A DNA stretch of 64,000 nt from the NCBI RefSeq assembly GCF_020177335.1, contig NZ_JAIVMG010000003.1:434001-498000 (forward strand), read 5' to 3'. Both the position numbers and the translations under genes were made by a program. Positions 8,764-17,711 of this stretch are shown here, piece after piece. The first letter of the stretch is position 1. Every line of letters starts with the position of its first letter. The notes beneath the pieces are model-generated. The model had not been told where the DNA came from, did not search any database, and worked only from the letters and a program-made list of their open reading frames with translations. Source of the stretch: Stappia indica (lineage in GTDB: Bacteria; Pseudomonadota; Alphaproteobacteria; Rhizobiales; Stappiaceae).

Positions 8764-9198
8764 ACGTGTTTCCTCCCTCTGCATTCCATCCTCTGCGCTT
8801 CGGTGCCCGGACCGGCGCCCGAACCGCACATGGCTCCTCCCATGAGCCTTGTGCGAACGCTAGCATCCGAAGCGCAATGATGTTTATACGACTTTCAGAA
8901 AGCCGAAATCTATGAGAATACGAAGGAAAGATGGCCTGTTTGCCGAAGGGCGCGCCGGCATCCGGCTTGAAGGTCCGATGACCCGCCGGCGGATGCGGCG
9001 TTCGGCCGGTGAGGTGGCGGCGATGCCGGTTGGCCTTGAAGCGCTGCGCGCGAGCGACAATAATGCGGCAGCTTGTGTCGTTTCGTTTGCGCAATTTAAG
9101 GGTGTGGAATCAGTGTCTTCGCGGTTCCGCTCGCAGTCCGCACGATACTTGCGCAACAAGCCGGACGAAGATGCCGGCGATGAGGGGAGGAAACACGG
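8764..9198. other. Divergent intergenic region (435 bp)
   Basis: Separates the leftward DUF4212/symporter operon from the rightward regulator gene and must carry both promoters. Short open frames cross it, but none has a ribosome-binding site or a recognisable product. I could not identify a convincing -24/-12 or -35/-10 pair by eye. Confidence 0.4.
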
Positions 9199-9867
9199 GT
9201 GACGGAAAGCGCGGCCTATCACTTTGTCATCGCAGACGATCATCCGCTGTTCCGCGGCGCCTTGCGTCAGACCATCGAGTTGCTCTACGCCGGCGCGACC
9301 ATTTCCGAGGTCGGAACGCTGGAGGACGCGGCGTCCGTTCTCGACAGCCAGGATGAAATCGACCTGGTTCTACTGGATCTGTCGATGCCCGGCATGCGCG
9401 GTTTTTCCGGGCTGATGTATCTGCGGGCGCAGTATCAGGGCGTGCCGGTGGTGATCGTCTCGGCGACCGAGGACCCGCCGACCATTCGTCGCTGCATGGA
9501 ACTGGGTGCCTCCGGCTTCATTCCCAAGTCGCTCGGCATCGAAGTGATTCGCGACGCGGTGGCCGAGGTCATGGAGGGGGGAACCTGGACCCCGCCGGAT
9601 GTGGATCTCAGCGAGGAGGACGGCGAGATCGCCGACATGCTGCGCCGGCTGGCAAGCCTGACGCCGCAGCAGGTGCGGGTGTTGATGATGCTGTCGACCG
9701 GCCTGCTCAACAAGCAGATCGCCTATGAGTTGAGCGTCTCCGAGGCGACCGTCAAGGCGCATGTCTCGGCGATCCTGCAAAAGCTCGGCGTCGACAGCCG
9801 CACCCAGGCGGTGATCGCCGCCGCCAAGATCGAACAGGGGCAGTGGCCGGCGGTACCTGTGCGTTAG
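9199..9867 (+). CDS. NarL/FixJ-family response regulator, CrbR-like
   Basis: A 222-residue protein with an N-terminal receiver domain (acidic pair DD near residues 13-14, phosphoacceptor in LLDLSMPGM, conserved Lys in FIPKSLG). The C-terminal LuxR-type helix-turn-helix reads LTPQQVRVLMMLSTGLLNKQ, then LSVSEATVKAHVSAIL. The GTG start is fixed by a GAGGGGAGG ribosome-binding site. Its position next to a DUF4212/symporter operon and an SSS-STAC-PAS kinase matches the CrbR role of activating acetyl-CoA synthetase and transporter genes; the target set here is inferred. Confidence 0.8.
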   Translation: MTESAAYHFVIADDHPLFRGALRQTIELLYAGATISEVGTLEDAASVLDSQDEIDLVLLDLSMPGMRGFSGLMYLRAQYQGVPVVIVSATEDPPTIRRCMELGASGFIPKSLGIEVIRDAVAEVMEGGTWTPPDVDLSEEDGEIADMLRRLASLTPQQVRVLMMLSTGLLNKQIAYELSVSEATVKAHVSAILQKLGVDSRTQAVIAAAKIEQGQWPAVPVR

Positions 9868-9895
9868 CGGGGCCTCCGCCTACGCACCAAGCCGT

Positions 9896-10513
9896 CTAGG
9901 GCGTCACCCGGGCTTCCGGGAGCGGATAACCAAGGCCACCGCGTGAGCCGAATTTCCCCTGGTGGCATTCGCTGCAGGCGGTGATCACATTGACCGCCAT
10001 CGGCGCCCCGTTCGGCATGACCGCCATGTAGAACCAGTCGCCGGTTTCCGGCGAGCGGCCCGCCTCGACCTTCTGCATGATGAACAGCGGCCCCTTTTGT
10101 GCCTTGCCGTCGTCGTTGACGGCGAAGCTTTCCTTGGCGATCACCGTGCCCGGCGGAATGGTGACGTTGTCTTCCTTGAACTTCAGATAGTCCGGCGCGC
10201 CGATCTCGTTCACGTAGGTGAGCAGAAAGCGGCCGCCATGGAAGCCGGGGGCGGCGGGAAAGGTGCTGGCGGGCGCCCAGGAGCGGTAGTCATTGACGAA
10301 TTCGGCGGGGATCCAGCGCTTGTCGCCGGTCTTGTAGCCGGCGAGCAGATCGTCCTTGAGGCAGTCGTAGACCGCGGCCGCCTCGGCGCCGGTCAGCTCG
10401 GTGCCGGCCTTGCCCGGATCGCAGGTGGCATTGGCCGTCCCGGCCATTCCGGCGGCTCCGGCCAGAGCACCGATCAGGCCGGCCAGCGCCAGCGGTCTCA
10501 TACGGGATTTCAT
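9896..10513 (-). CDS. P460-like periplasmic cytochrome
   Basis: A 205-residue exported protein with a signal peptide (about residues 1-28, ending in GTANA). A single CSECH heme-binding motif lies near the C-terminus, after the stretch FIMQKVEAGRSPETGDWFYM typical of the cytochrome P460 domain. Family members bind a modified c-type heme and include hydroxylamine oxidisers and NO-linked proteins; many are uncharacterised. The ATG with an AAGGAC ribosome-binding site was chosen over longer in-frame extensions that overlap the neighbour. It lies between the CrbR-like and CrbS-like genes. Confidence 0.65.
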   Translation of the reverse strand: MKSRMRPLALAGLIGALAGAAGMAGTANATCDPGKAGTELTGAEAAAVYDCLKDDLLAGYKTGDKRWIPAEFVNDYRSWAPASTFPAAPGFHGGRFLLTYVNEIGAPDYLKFKEDNVTIPPGTVIAKESFAVNDDGKAQKGPLFIMQKVEAGRSPETGDWFYMAVMPNGAPMAVNVITACSECHQGKFGSRGGLGYPLPEARVTP

Positions 10514-10596
10514 CGTGTCACGTCCTTCAGCTCGTGTGGCCCCGACAACGGTCACCGAACCCTGAGATGAAGGCATCTGCGTGGCAACACAAGGCT

Positions 10597-13500
10597 TTAC
10601 ACGGTCGCTTGATCGCTCGTGACATCTGTGGCCGTGGCTGGAGCGGGGGCCGGCGTGCCGCGCAGCCGCGACAGCAGCGCCCGCAGCGCGGCCGGCTTGA
10701 CCGGCTTGTTCAGGAGCTCGATGCCCTTGGCCTCGGCTTCGGCCCGCACCGCTTGCGTGCGGTCGGCGGTGATCAGGATCGCCGGTAGGTGGGTATCGAA
10801 CTTCCACCTGAGCTGGACCACCGCCTCGACCCCCGTTCCCTCGTCGAGGTGATAGTCGACGATCAGCACATCCGGGGTCTCGCCGCTTTCGTAGGCCTTG
10901 CGCTCCGCCTCGCGCGGATCGTGGGCGGTGGTCACGCGGCATTGCCAGCCGCTGAGCAGCACCCGCATGCCGTCGAGGATCTGCGGCTCGTTGTCGATGG
11001 CCATCACATGCAGGCCCTGCAAGGAGCCCGCCGGCGCACGGGGAGCCGGTGCGGCGGCGCGGGCGGGCAGGGCGGCGGCGGCCGGCAGGTCGACGCGGAA
11101 CCGGGAGCCGGTTCCCGAGGCCGAGCGCAAGGACACCGGATGGTCGAGCACCCGGGCGATCCGCTGGACGATCGCCAGTCCGAGGCCGAGGCCGCGCGCC
11201 TCCCGGGCGCCGTCGTCGAGGCGCTGAAACTCCTGAAAGACTGCCTGAAGCTTTTCCTCTGGAATGCCGATGCCGGTGTCGATCACTTCCACGCAGATCC
11301 GCCCGGCGCGGCGCCGCACCCCCACCAGCACCCGGCCGGTGCGGGTGTATTTGATGGCGTTGGAGACAAGGTTCTGCAGCAGGCGGCGCAGCAGACGCCG
11401 GTCGGAACGCACGGAAACCGAGCTGGGCAGGATGCGCAGGTCGAGCGCCTTTTCGCGGGCGATCGGCTCGAATTCCATGCGCAGCGGATTGAGGATCTCG
11501 TCAAGCCGGAAGACGCTGACCTCGGGCTTGAGCACGCCCGCATCCAGACGGGAAATGTCGAGAATCGCGCCAATGATCTCCTCGACCGATTCCAGTGACG
11601 AACTGACGTTTTCCGCCAGATCGCGGCTTTCGCCGTCGCTGAAGCGCTCGGTCAGGCTGGAGGCGTAGAGCCGCGCGGCGTTGAGCGGTTGCAGGATGTC
11701 ATGCCCGGCGGCGGCGATGAACCGGGTCTTGCCGAGATTGGCCTCCTCGGCTTCGCCCTTGGCAAGGCTGAGCTCCTCGTTGACGCGGGTGAGTTCCTGG
11801 GTGCGTTCGCGCACCCGCTTCTCCAGCGTCTCGTTGGCGCGGGCCAGCGCCTCTTCGGCCAGCACCCGCTCGGTGATGTCGGTATAGGTGGTGACGATGC
11901 CGCCGCCGGGCATCGGATTGGTGCGCACCTCCAGCACGGTGGCGCTGGAGCCCATCTGTTCCTGAAACGTGCGCTGACGTACCGCCAGCTTGTCGATCCG
12001 GTCGGCGACGATGGTCTCGACCGGCGCGTTGCCGTACTCGCCGCGCTTGGCGTTGTAGCGGATGATCGCATCCAGCGGCGTACCGACCTGACCGTATTCC
12101 GCCGGCAGGCCCAGAAGCTCGCGGAACTGCCGGTTCCAGCAGATCAGCCGCAGGTCGCGGTCATAGACGGCGATCCCCTGGCGCACCTGGTCGAGCGCGG
12201 TCTGCAACAGGTCGCGGTTGTACTGGATGGCGACCGTGGCATCGTCCAGGAGCTTCATCGCCCCCTTGCCGGTGGGATCGCGCCGCTTGATCAAGAGCGA
12301 CAGCACCAGGCGGGAGGAGGCGGCGCCGATGGCGCTGGCGAGGATCTGCTCGGAAAACCGCAGGATCTGCGCATCGGCCGGGGCGGTCATGTCGGTCTGG
12401 AGGCCGCGCTCCCGGGCAAAGCGCTGGAACGACCGGTCGGTGCGTTCCTCGCCCAGATAGCGGGCGATGGTGGAGCGCAGGTCGCCCACGGTCACCGAGG
12501 TGCGCCACAGCCGCAGAACCGGTGTCGGCGACAGCTCGGAGGGCACGAAGATGTTGGCCTGGAGCCGTTCGAGCGGTTCGGGCGCGCGCGCCAGCGACAC
12601 CAGGACGAAGACCACCAGATTGACCGAAAGGCTCCAGAACACGCCATGGGTCAGCGGGTCGAAGGAGAGCGAGAACAGCGCTTCGGGCCGCAGCAGCCAG
12701 ATGCCGAACGGACCGTCGCGCAGGATCGCGTCCGGAATCAGTCCCGACTGGGCGAAGGTGGGCAGCAACAGGGTGTAGAGCCAGAGGGCGAAACCGGACA
12801 GCATGCCGGCGATGGCCCCGCGCGCGGTCGCCCCGCGCCAGATCAGGCCGCCGAAGAACGCCGGGCCGAACTGGGCGATGGCGGCGAAGGACAGAAGGCC
12901 GATCGAGGTCAGCGCGGCGGTGTCCCCGGCGGCGCGGAAATAGGCATAGGAGAGCAGCATCGTCACGAAGATCGCCGCCCGCCGGGTCAGCAGCAGCATC
13001 TGGCTCATGTCCTCGCCGGAGGAGGAGATGATGGCGTCCTCGCTGCTGCGGCGCAGCACCAGCGGCATGACCAGGTCGTTGGAGATCATGATCGCCAGCG
13101 CCACGGCGGCGACGATCACCATGGCGGTGGCCGCCGACAGGCCGCCGAGGAAGGCGAACAGCGCCAGCCAGGGGTGATCGGCGGCAATCGGCAGGGCCAG
13201 CACGTAGCTGTCCGGGTTGGCGCTGGGGTCGAGCAGGATCATTCCGGCGGCGGCGATCGGCATGACGAACAGGTTGATCGCCACCAGATAGAGCGGGAAC
13301 AGCCAGGTGGCGCGGCGCAGCTCGGAGCTGGAGTTGTTCTCCGTCACCGTCACGTGGAACTGCCGGGGCAGCATTACGATGGCACAGGCCGACAGCAACG
13401 ACATCACCAGCCAGTTTCCGCCCGACAACTCGCTGGACATGGCCGCCGTGACCTCCGGGTGCGCCGCGATCGCCTCGCTGAGGGCGCCGGGACCATCGTA

Positions 13501-14160
13501 GAGCCAGAAGGTGACCCAGATGCCCACCGTCAGGAAGGCCACCAGCTTGACCACCGCTTCCGCCGCAATGGCCAGCATCAGGCCTTCCTGATGTTCGGTC
13601 GCGTCGATGTGGCGGGTGCCGAACAGCCAGGCGAACACCGCCATGCCGATGGCGATGATCAGGGTGATGTCGTTGAAATAGGGCAAGTCCGGCCCGCCAT
13701 GCTCCAGGTCGATCTGGGCGATCATGGTGGTGATCGACAGGGAGACGGCCTTGAGCTGCAGGGCGATATAGGGAATGACCCCGACCACGGCGATGATCGC
13801 CACCACTGCGGCGACCGACTGGCTCTTGCCGTAGCGCGCGCCGATGAAGTCGGCGATGGAGGTGATCCGCTCGCTCTTGGCAAGGCGAATGATTCGCCGC
13901 AGCAACGGGTAGCCGAGGGCGAACACCAGCATCGGGCCGACGTAGATCGTCAGGAATTCCAGGCCGCTGTGGGTGGCGGTGCCGACGGAGCCGAAGAAGG
14001 TCCAGGAGGTGCAGTAGACCGAAAGGGACAGGGCATAGATCAGCGGCCGGCCCTTGCCGGGGATCATCGGCCGGGCGCGCCTGTCGCCATAACTGGCGAT
14101 TGCGAACAGCAGCAGTATGTATCCGAGCGCCGCGAAGACGACGACCCATCCCTGGAGCAT
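10597..14160 (-). CDS. Symporter-STAC-PAS hybrid sensor kinase, CrbS-like
   Basis: A 1187-residue protein. Residues 1-525 are an SLC5 sodium/solute symporter domain with about 13 helices. Residues 548-625 fit a STAC linker (LRSTIARYLGEERTDRSFQ). Residues 650-765 form a PAS domain and 770-810 a coiled coil. HisKA has His820 in AAAGHDILQPL, the ATPase domain contains NLVSNAIKY and DTGIGIPEE, and the C-terminal receiver has Asp1102. CrbS-type kinases are thought to couple substrate passage or binding to signalling for acetate catabolism. A GAGGAG site precedes the start. The kinase and the CrbR-like regulator are oppositely oriented, with the cytochrome between them. Confidence 0.92.
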   Translation of the reverse strand: MLQGWVVVFAALGYILLLFAIASYGDRRARPMIPGKGRPLIYALSLSVYCTSWTFFGSVGTATHSGLEFLTIYVGPMLVFALGYPLLRRIIRLAKSERITSIADFIGARYGKSQSVAAVVAIIAVVGVIPYIALQLKAVSLSITTMIAQIDLEHGGPDLPYFNDITLIIAIGMAVFAWLFGTRHIDATEHQEGLMLAIAAEAVVKLVAFLTVGIWVTFWLYDGPGALSEAIAAHPEVTAAMSSELSGGNWLVMSLLSACAIVMLPRQFHVTVTENNSSSELRRATWLFPLYLVAINLFVMPIAAAGMILLDPSANPDSYVLALPIAADHPWLALFAFLGGLSAATAMVIVAAVALAIMISNDLVMPLVLRRSSEDAIISSSGEDMSQMLLLTRRAAIFVTMLLSYAYFRAAGDTAALTSIGLLSFAAIAQFGPAFFGGLIWRGATARGAIAGMLSGFALWLYTLLLPTFAQSGLIPDAILRDGPFGIWLLRPEALFSLSFDPLTHGVFWSLSVNLVVFVLVSLARAPEPLERLQANIFVPSELSPTPVLRLWRTSVTVGDLRSTIARYLGEERTDRSFQRFARERGLQTDMTAPADAQILRFSEQILASAIGAASSRLVLSLLIKRRDPTGKGAMKLLDDATVAIQYNRDLLQTALDQVRQGIAVYDRDLRLICWNRQFRELLGLPAEYGQVGTPLDAIIRYNAKRGEYGNAPVETIVADRIDKLAVRQRTFQEQMGSSATVLEVRTNPMPGGGIVTTYTDITERVLAEEALARANETLEKRVRERTQELTRVNEELSLAKGEAEEANLGKTRFIAAAGHDILQPLNAARLYASSLTERFSDGESRDLAENVSSSLESVEEIIGAILDISRLDAGVLKPEVSVFRLDEILNPLRMEFEPIAREKALDLRILPSSVSVRSDRRLLRRLLQNLVSNAIKYTRTGRVLVGVRRRAGRICVEVIDTGIGIPEEKLQAVFQEFQRLDDGAREARGLGLGLAIVQRIARVLDHPVSLRSASGTGSRFRVDLPAAAALPARAAAPAPRAPAGSLQGLHVMAIDNEPQILDGMRVLLSGWQCRVTTAHDPREAERKAYESGETPDVLIVDYHLDEGTGVEAVVQLRWKFDTHLPAILITADRTQAVRAEAEAKGIELLNKPVKPAALRALLSRLRGTPAPAPATATDVTSDQATV

Positions 14161-14262
14161 TGTTGTTGGTTCTCCTCGCGGCCCTTGCCTCCGGACCGTG
14201 GATCGGACCACAGTTGCCCGGCACTGTCCATCGAGACGAAAGCGGGAAGGCGGAAAGCGGAA

Positions 14263-14892
14263 ATGTTGCGCGCTGCACTGGAACGACTGCGCTGGCCCGG
14301 CCGCAAGGGGCGAGAGGCTGGACGGATCGGCGACCCGGGGGCGCTGCGCCGGGCACTGGCCGAACAGGCCGTCTACCTCGCCGCCCGCTCGGTGACCGAA
14401 TACACCCGCATGCGCGTCGGCCGTCACTGGCCGCGCCTGTTCGCCGAGGACAGCTTCCAGCAGGCGCTGGAGACGGCCTGCCGGGACACCCGGCCGCTGG
14501 TGCTGTTGTGGCTGGCCCGCACCGCCGATCTGGCGCTCTCGGGAAGCGCCGCAGCGGTTGTCGCCGACGCGGGCCGGGCGGCGCTCGGTGATCTCGATTG
14601 TGTGCCGCTGGCTGGAGGCGCGCCTGTGCTGGCGCATGTGCGTGCCGAACTCGCGGCACTGGGGGCGGCGCCGCCGCTGCCGCTGACCGATATCGTTCGG
14701 CCGCGCGAGGCGGCGCTCTTCGTCGATGCGCTGCCGCTCGATCCGATGTTCACCGAGGATGACGCGGACACCATTCGCAACAGCCTGCGGCTTCTGCTCG
14801 CCGGTGCTTATGAGACCTTCACCCGGCAACTCAACGGGCCGGCCCTGGCGCATGCCGCCGCCAAACCGGCGTCAGAGCCGGTCTCAGGATGA
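14263..14892 (+). CDS. Conserved protein of unknown function
   Basis: A 209-residue, mostly helical, Arg/Ala-rich protein without a signal peptide, membrane segment or recognised catalytic motif. It starts about 100 bases from the divergent kinase gene and ends about 45 bases before the exonuclease-CBS-DUF294 gene in the same direction, so those two are probably one operon. A GGAAGGCGGAAAGCGG stretch supplies a ribosome-binding site. Coding is supported by codon-position GC and by the neat fit between neighbours. Function unknown. Confidence 0.58.
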   Translation: MLRAALERLRWPGRKGREAGRIGDPGALRRALAEQAVYLAARSVTEYTRMRVGRHWPRLFAEDSFQQALETACRDTRPLVLLWLARTADLALSGSAAAVVADAGRAALGDLDCVPLAGGAPVLAHVRAELAALGAAPPLPLTDIVRPREAALFVDALPLDPMFTEDDADTIRNSLRLLLAGAYETFTRQLNGPALAHAAAKPASEPVSG

Positions 14893-14935
14893 CCCGCCCC
14901 GCCGGCTGTCCTATGACCAAACCCTGGAGCGCTGC

Positions 14936-17080
14936 GTGTCCCCTGGTTCTTCAACACCGCTGATCGCCCTTGAGGCGGTTGTCTTCGACACTGAAACCAC
15001 CGGTCTTGACACCGCCAGCGCCCGGCTGGTGCAGATCGGCGCGCTGACCGTCGCCAGCGGAGACCTGGTCGCCGGTGAGGAACACGTGCAACTGGTCGAT
15101 CCCGGCACGCCGATCCCGGAGGCTTCCACCGGCATTCACGGCATCACCGACGAGATGGTGCGCGGGGCGCCCTCCGCTGCCGAGGCGATCGAGGGCTTGC
15201 GTGCCTTCGTCGGCGAGCGGGTGACGGTCGGCCATACCACCGGTTTCGATCTGGCGATCTTTCAGGCCGAAGCACGCCGTGCCGGCGCGCCGGCCTATCG
15301 CCCGCGCGGGCTCGACACCCGGCTTCTGGCCGAGGTCGCCAATCCGGCGCTGCCCGGCTACAGCCTCGACATGGTTGCCGCCTGGCTCGGGGTGCCGGTA
15401 GAGGGGCGGCATTCGGCGCTGGGCGATGCCCGGATCACCGCGCGGGTGTTCCTGGGTTTGCTGCCGCATCTGGCCGCGCGCGGGGTCAGGACCCTGGCCC
15501 AGGCCGATGCCGCCTGCCGCCGTCTGACGCGGGTGCTGGACGATCAGGTCAGCGCCGGCTGGGTCGAGCCGCCGGCCGTGGCCGCCGGGCTTGCGGCGGA
15601 AGGCGCCTTTGCCCGGATCGACACCTATCCCTATCGACACCGGGTGGGGGAGATCATGACGCCCGATCCGGTGCTTGCCGGCATGGGCGATACGCTGGGC
15701 ACCTGCGCCGCGCGGATGGGCGCCCGGCGGATGTCCTCGCTGTTTCTGCGGGAGGGAGCGGGCACGGAGGAGGCGCCCGCCTCGCCGCCGCAGGTGTCCG
15801 CCCTTGGCATTATCACTGAGCGGGACGTGCTGCGGGCGCTCAGCGCCTATGGCGCCGCCGCGCTGGACATGCCCGCCGGCCGGTTCATGTCGCGGCCGCT
15901 GGTGTCGGTGCCGGCGGAGGCCTTTCTCTATCGCGCGCTGGGCCGCATGGCCGATCATGGCCTGCGCCATCTGGCGGTCGCCGATGAAGGGGGCGCGCTG
16001 GTCGGGGTGGTGGCGGCCCGCGATCTGCTGCGGCTGCGCGCCGGCGAGGCGCTGTCGCTGGGCGATGAGATCGATCAGGCGGAAACGGTGGCGCAGCTTG
16101 CCCTTGCCTGGGCGCGCCTGCCGGAGGTCGCCGCCAGCCTGCTGGGCGAGGAGGTCGGCGTCAACGACATCGTCGGCGTCATCTCCCGCGAGGTCGGGGC
16201 GCTGGTGCGCAGCGCCGGGCGGCTGGCGGAGGCGGAGATGATCGCCGCCGGCGCGGGGGGCGCGCCGGTCCCCTACGCCCTGCTTCTGCTCGGATCGGCA
16301 GGGCGCGGTGAATGTCTCCTCAACACCGATCAGGACACCGCGCTGGTCTATGCCGAGGCGATGGACCGGGAAGGGGCGGAGCAGTGGTTCGCCGCCTTCG
16401 GTGCGCGGGTGACCGAAATCCTCGATGCCGCCGGCCTGCCGCGCTGCCCCGGCGGGGTGATGATGGCGCGCAGCGAGTGGCGCGGCAGCATCAATCAGTG
16501 GTGCGAGCGGATCGATCTGTGGCTGTCGCGCTCCCAGCCGCAGGACGTGCTCAATGTCGGGGTGTTCTTCGACCTGCGCCCCGTCGGCGGCACCGCCGCG
16601 CTGGCGGAGGACCTGATGCGCACCGCCTATGCCCGCGCCCGGGGGCGCACCGGTTTCGCGCGCATGCTCGCCGGTGAGCTCGACAGCTACCGTCCGCCGC
16701 TGACCCTGTTCCGGCGGCTGAAGACGGTCGAGGGGCGGCTCGATCTGAAACGGGCGGTGCTGTTTCCCGTCGCCGTGGCGGCGCGCACCCTGGCAATCCA
16801 CGAGGGAGTGCTGCTGCGCGAGACCCCGGCCCGCCTTGCCGCCATCGGCGAGCGCCATCCGGCGGCAGCCAGCGATCTCGCCGCGCTTGCCCGGGCGCGC
16901 GATCTGGCACTGCGCCTGTTGCTGCGGGCGCAGCTCGACGCGATCGCGGCGGGCGCCTCGCCCGGGGAACAGGTGAGCGCGCGGGAGCTGTCGCGCAGCG
17001 ACGCCGCCGCACTGCGCGGCGCGGTGCAGGCCCTGGCGCCCTTGCCGGAAATCCTGAGGGGCGTTCTGGCCAATCGCTGA
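14936..17080 (+). CDS. DnaQ-like exonuclease / CBS pair / DUF294 nucleotidyltransferase fusion
   Basis: A 714-residue three-part protein. Residues 10-180 form a DEDD 3'-5' exonuclease (FDTETTG, then HTTGFDLAIF, then HSALGDARITARV). Residues 230-365 form two CBS motifs around VGEIMTPDPVLAG and AGRFMSRPLVSVP. The rest is a DUF294 nucleotidyltransferase with GSAGRGECLLNTDQDTALVY and a helical C-terminal domain. DUF294 proteins resemble GlnD-type nucleotidyltransferases and the CBS pair usually binds adenine nucleotides. The GTG start has a GGAGC site; upstream in-frame starts would run through the preceding gene. Confidence 0.8.
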   Translation: MSPGSSTPLIALEAVVFDTETTGLDTASARLVQIGALTVASGDLVAGEEHVQLVDPGTPIPEASTGIHGITDEMVRGAPSAAEAIEGLRAFVGERVTVGHTTGFDLAIFQAEARRAGAPAYRPRGLDTRLLAEVANPALPGYSLDMVAAWLGVPVEGRHSALGDARITARVFLGLLPHLAARGVRTLAQADAACRRLTRVLDDQVSAGWVEPPAVAAGLAAEGAFARIDTYPYRHRVGEIMTPDPVLAGMGDTLGTCAARMGARRMSSLFLREGAGTEEAPASPPQVSALGIITERDVLRALSAYGAAALDMPAGRFMSRPLVSVPAEAFLYRALGRMADHGLRHLAVADEGGALVGVVAARDLLRLRAGEALSLGDEIDQAETVAQLALAWARLPEVAASLLGEEVGVNDIVGVISREVGALVRSAGRLAEAEMIAAGAGGAPVPYALLLLGSAGRGECLLNTDQDTALVYAEAMDREGAEQWFAAFGARVTEILDAAGLPRCPGGVMMARSEWRGSINQWCERIDLWLSRSQPQDVLNVGVFFDLRPVGGTAALAEDLMRTAYARARGRTGFARMLAGELDSYRPPLTLFRRLKTVEGRLDLKRAVLFPVAVAARTLAIHEGVLLRETPARLAAIGERHPAAASDLAALARARDLALRLLLRAQLDAIAAGASPGEQVSARELSRSDAAALRGAVQALAPLPEILRGVLANR

Positions 17081-17185
17081 ACGGGCCGATTCACGCCGCC
17101 GCCACACCGTGATAGACAGCAGATGCAGGAGGAACGGCCAGACATGCCGGAACTTGTGACACAATGGGATCGGACGGGATTGAGA

Positions 17186-17617
17186 ATGCTTCAGGAATTC
17201 AAGAAATTTGCCGTCAAGGGCAATATGATCGACATGGCCATCGGCATCATTATCGGCGCGGCCTTCAGCACCATCGTGTCGTCGCTGGTGGATGACATCA
17301 TCATGCCGCCGCTTGGGCTGGTGCTCGGCGGCGTCGACTTCTCCGATCTGTTCGTCGTTCTGAAAGCCGGAACCACCCCCGGTCCCTATCCCACCGTCGA
17401 AGCGGCAAGCGAAGCGGGCGCGGTGACCTGGAACATCGGCCTGTTCGTCAACGCGGTGCTCAAGTTCCTGATTGTTGCCTTCGCATTGTTCATGGTGGTC
17501 AAGAGCATCAACAAGCTGCGCCACAAGGAAGCGGAAGCACCGGCGAAGCCGGCGGCTCCGCCGCGCAACGAGGTGCTGCTGGCGGAAATCCGCGACCTTC
17601 TGAAGGAGCGGAGCTGA
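17186..17617 (+). CDS. mscL: Large-conductance mechanosensitive channel
   Basis: A 143-residue inner-membrane channel that opens under osmotic downshock. The N-terminal amphipathic helix and first membrane helix ([17 protein letters not shown], then [12 protein letters not shown]), the loop [11 protein letters not shown], the second helix and the C-terminal helical bundle ending [10 protein letters not shown] are all present at normal length. An in-frame ATG 63 bases upstream would add a leader not seen in MscL. A strong terminator follows. Confidence 0.94.
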   Translation: MLQEFKKFAVKGNMIDMAIGIIIGAAFSTIVSSLVDDIIMPPLGLVLGGVDFSDLFVVLKAGTTPGPYPTVEAASEAGAVTWNIGLFVNAVLKFLIVAFALFMVVKSINKLRHKEAEAPAKPAAPPRNEVLLAEIRDLLKERS

Positions 17618-17630
17618 GGTCTGATTGGCG

Positions 17631-17668
17631 CCTTCCGCCGCCGCGCGCGGCGGGAGGGTGGCTTTTTT
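17631..17668 (+). terminator. Intrinsic terminator after mscL
   Basis: 11-bp stem CCTTCCGCCGC/GCGGCGGGAGG (one G-T pair), 5-base loop, followed after GTGGC by six Ts. Confidence 0.85.
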
Positions 17669-17711
17669 GCGTTTCTTGCCGGCGGGATCGGCGTTCAAGG
17701 TGTAGTGGATC

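Noticed and set aside
8912-9202. Plus-strand 96-codon frame in the divergent region
   Set aside because: No ribosome-binding site and no recognisable protein features; it ends at the regulator start.
11689-14262. Long plus-strand frame antisense to the CrbS-like kinase
   Set aside because: Only its last 209 codons (from 14263) form a plausible gene; the rest mirrors the kinase.
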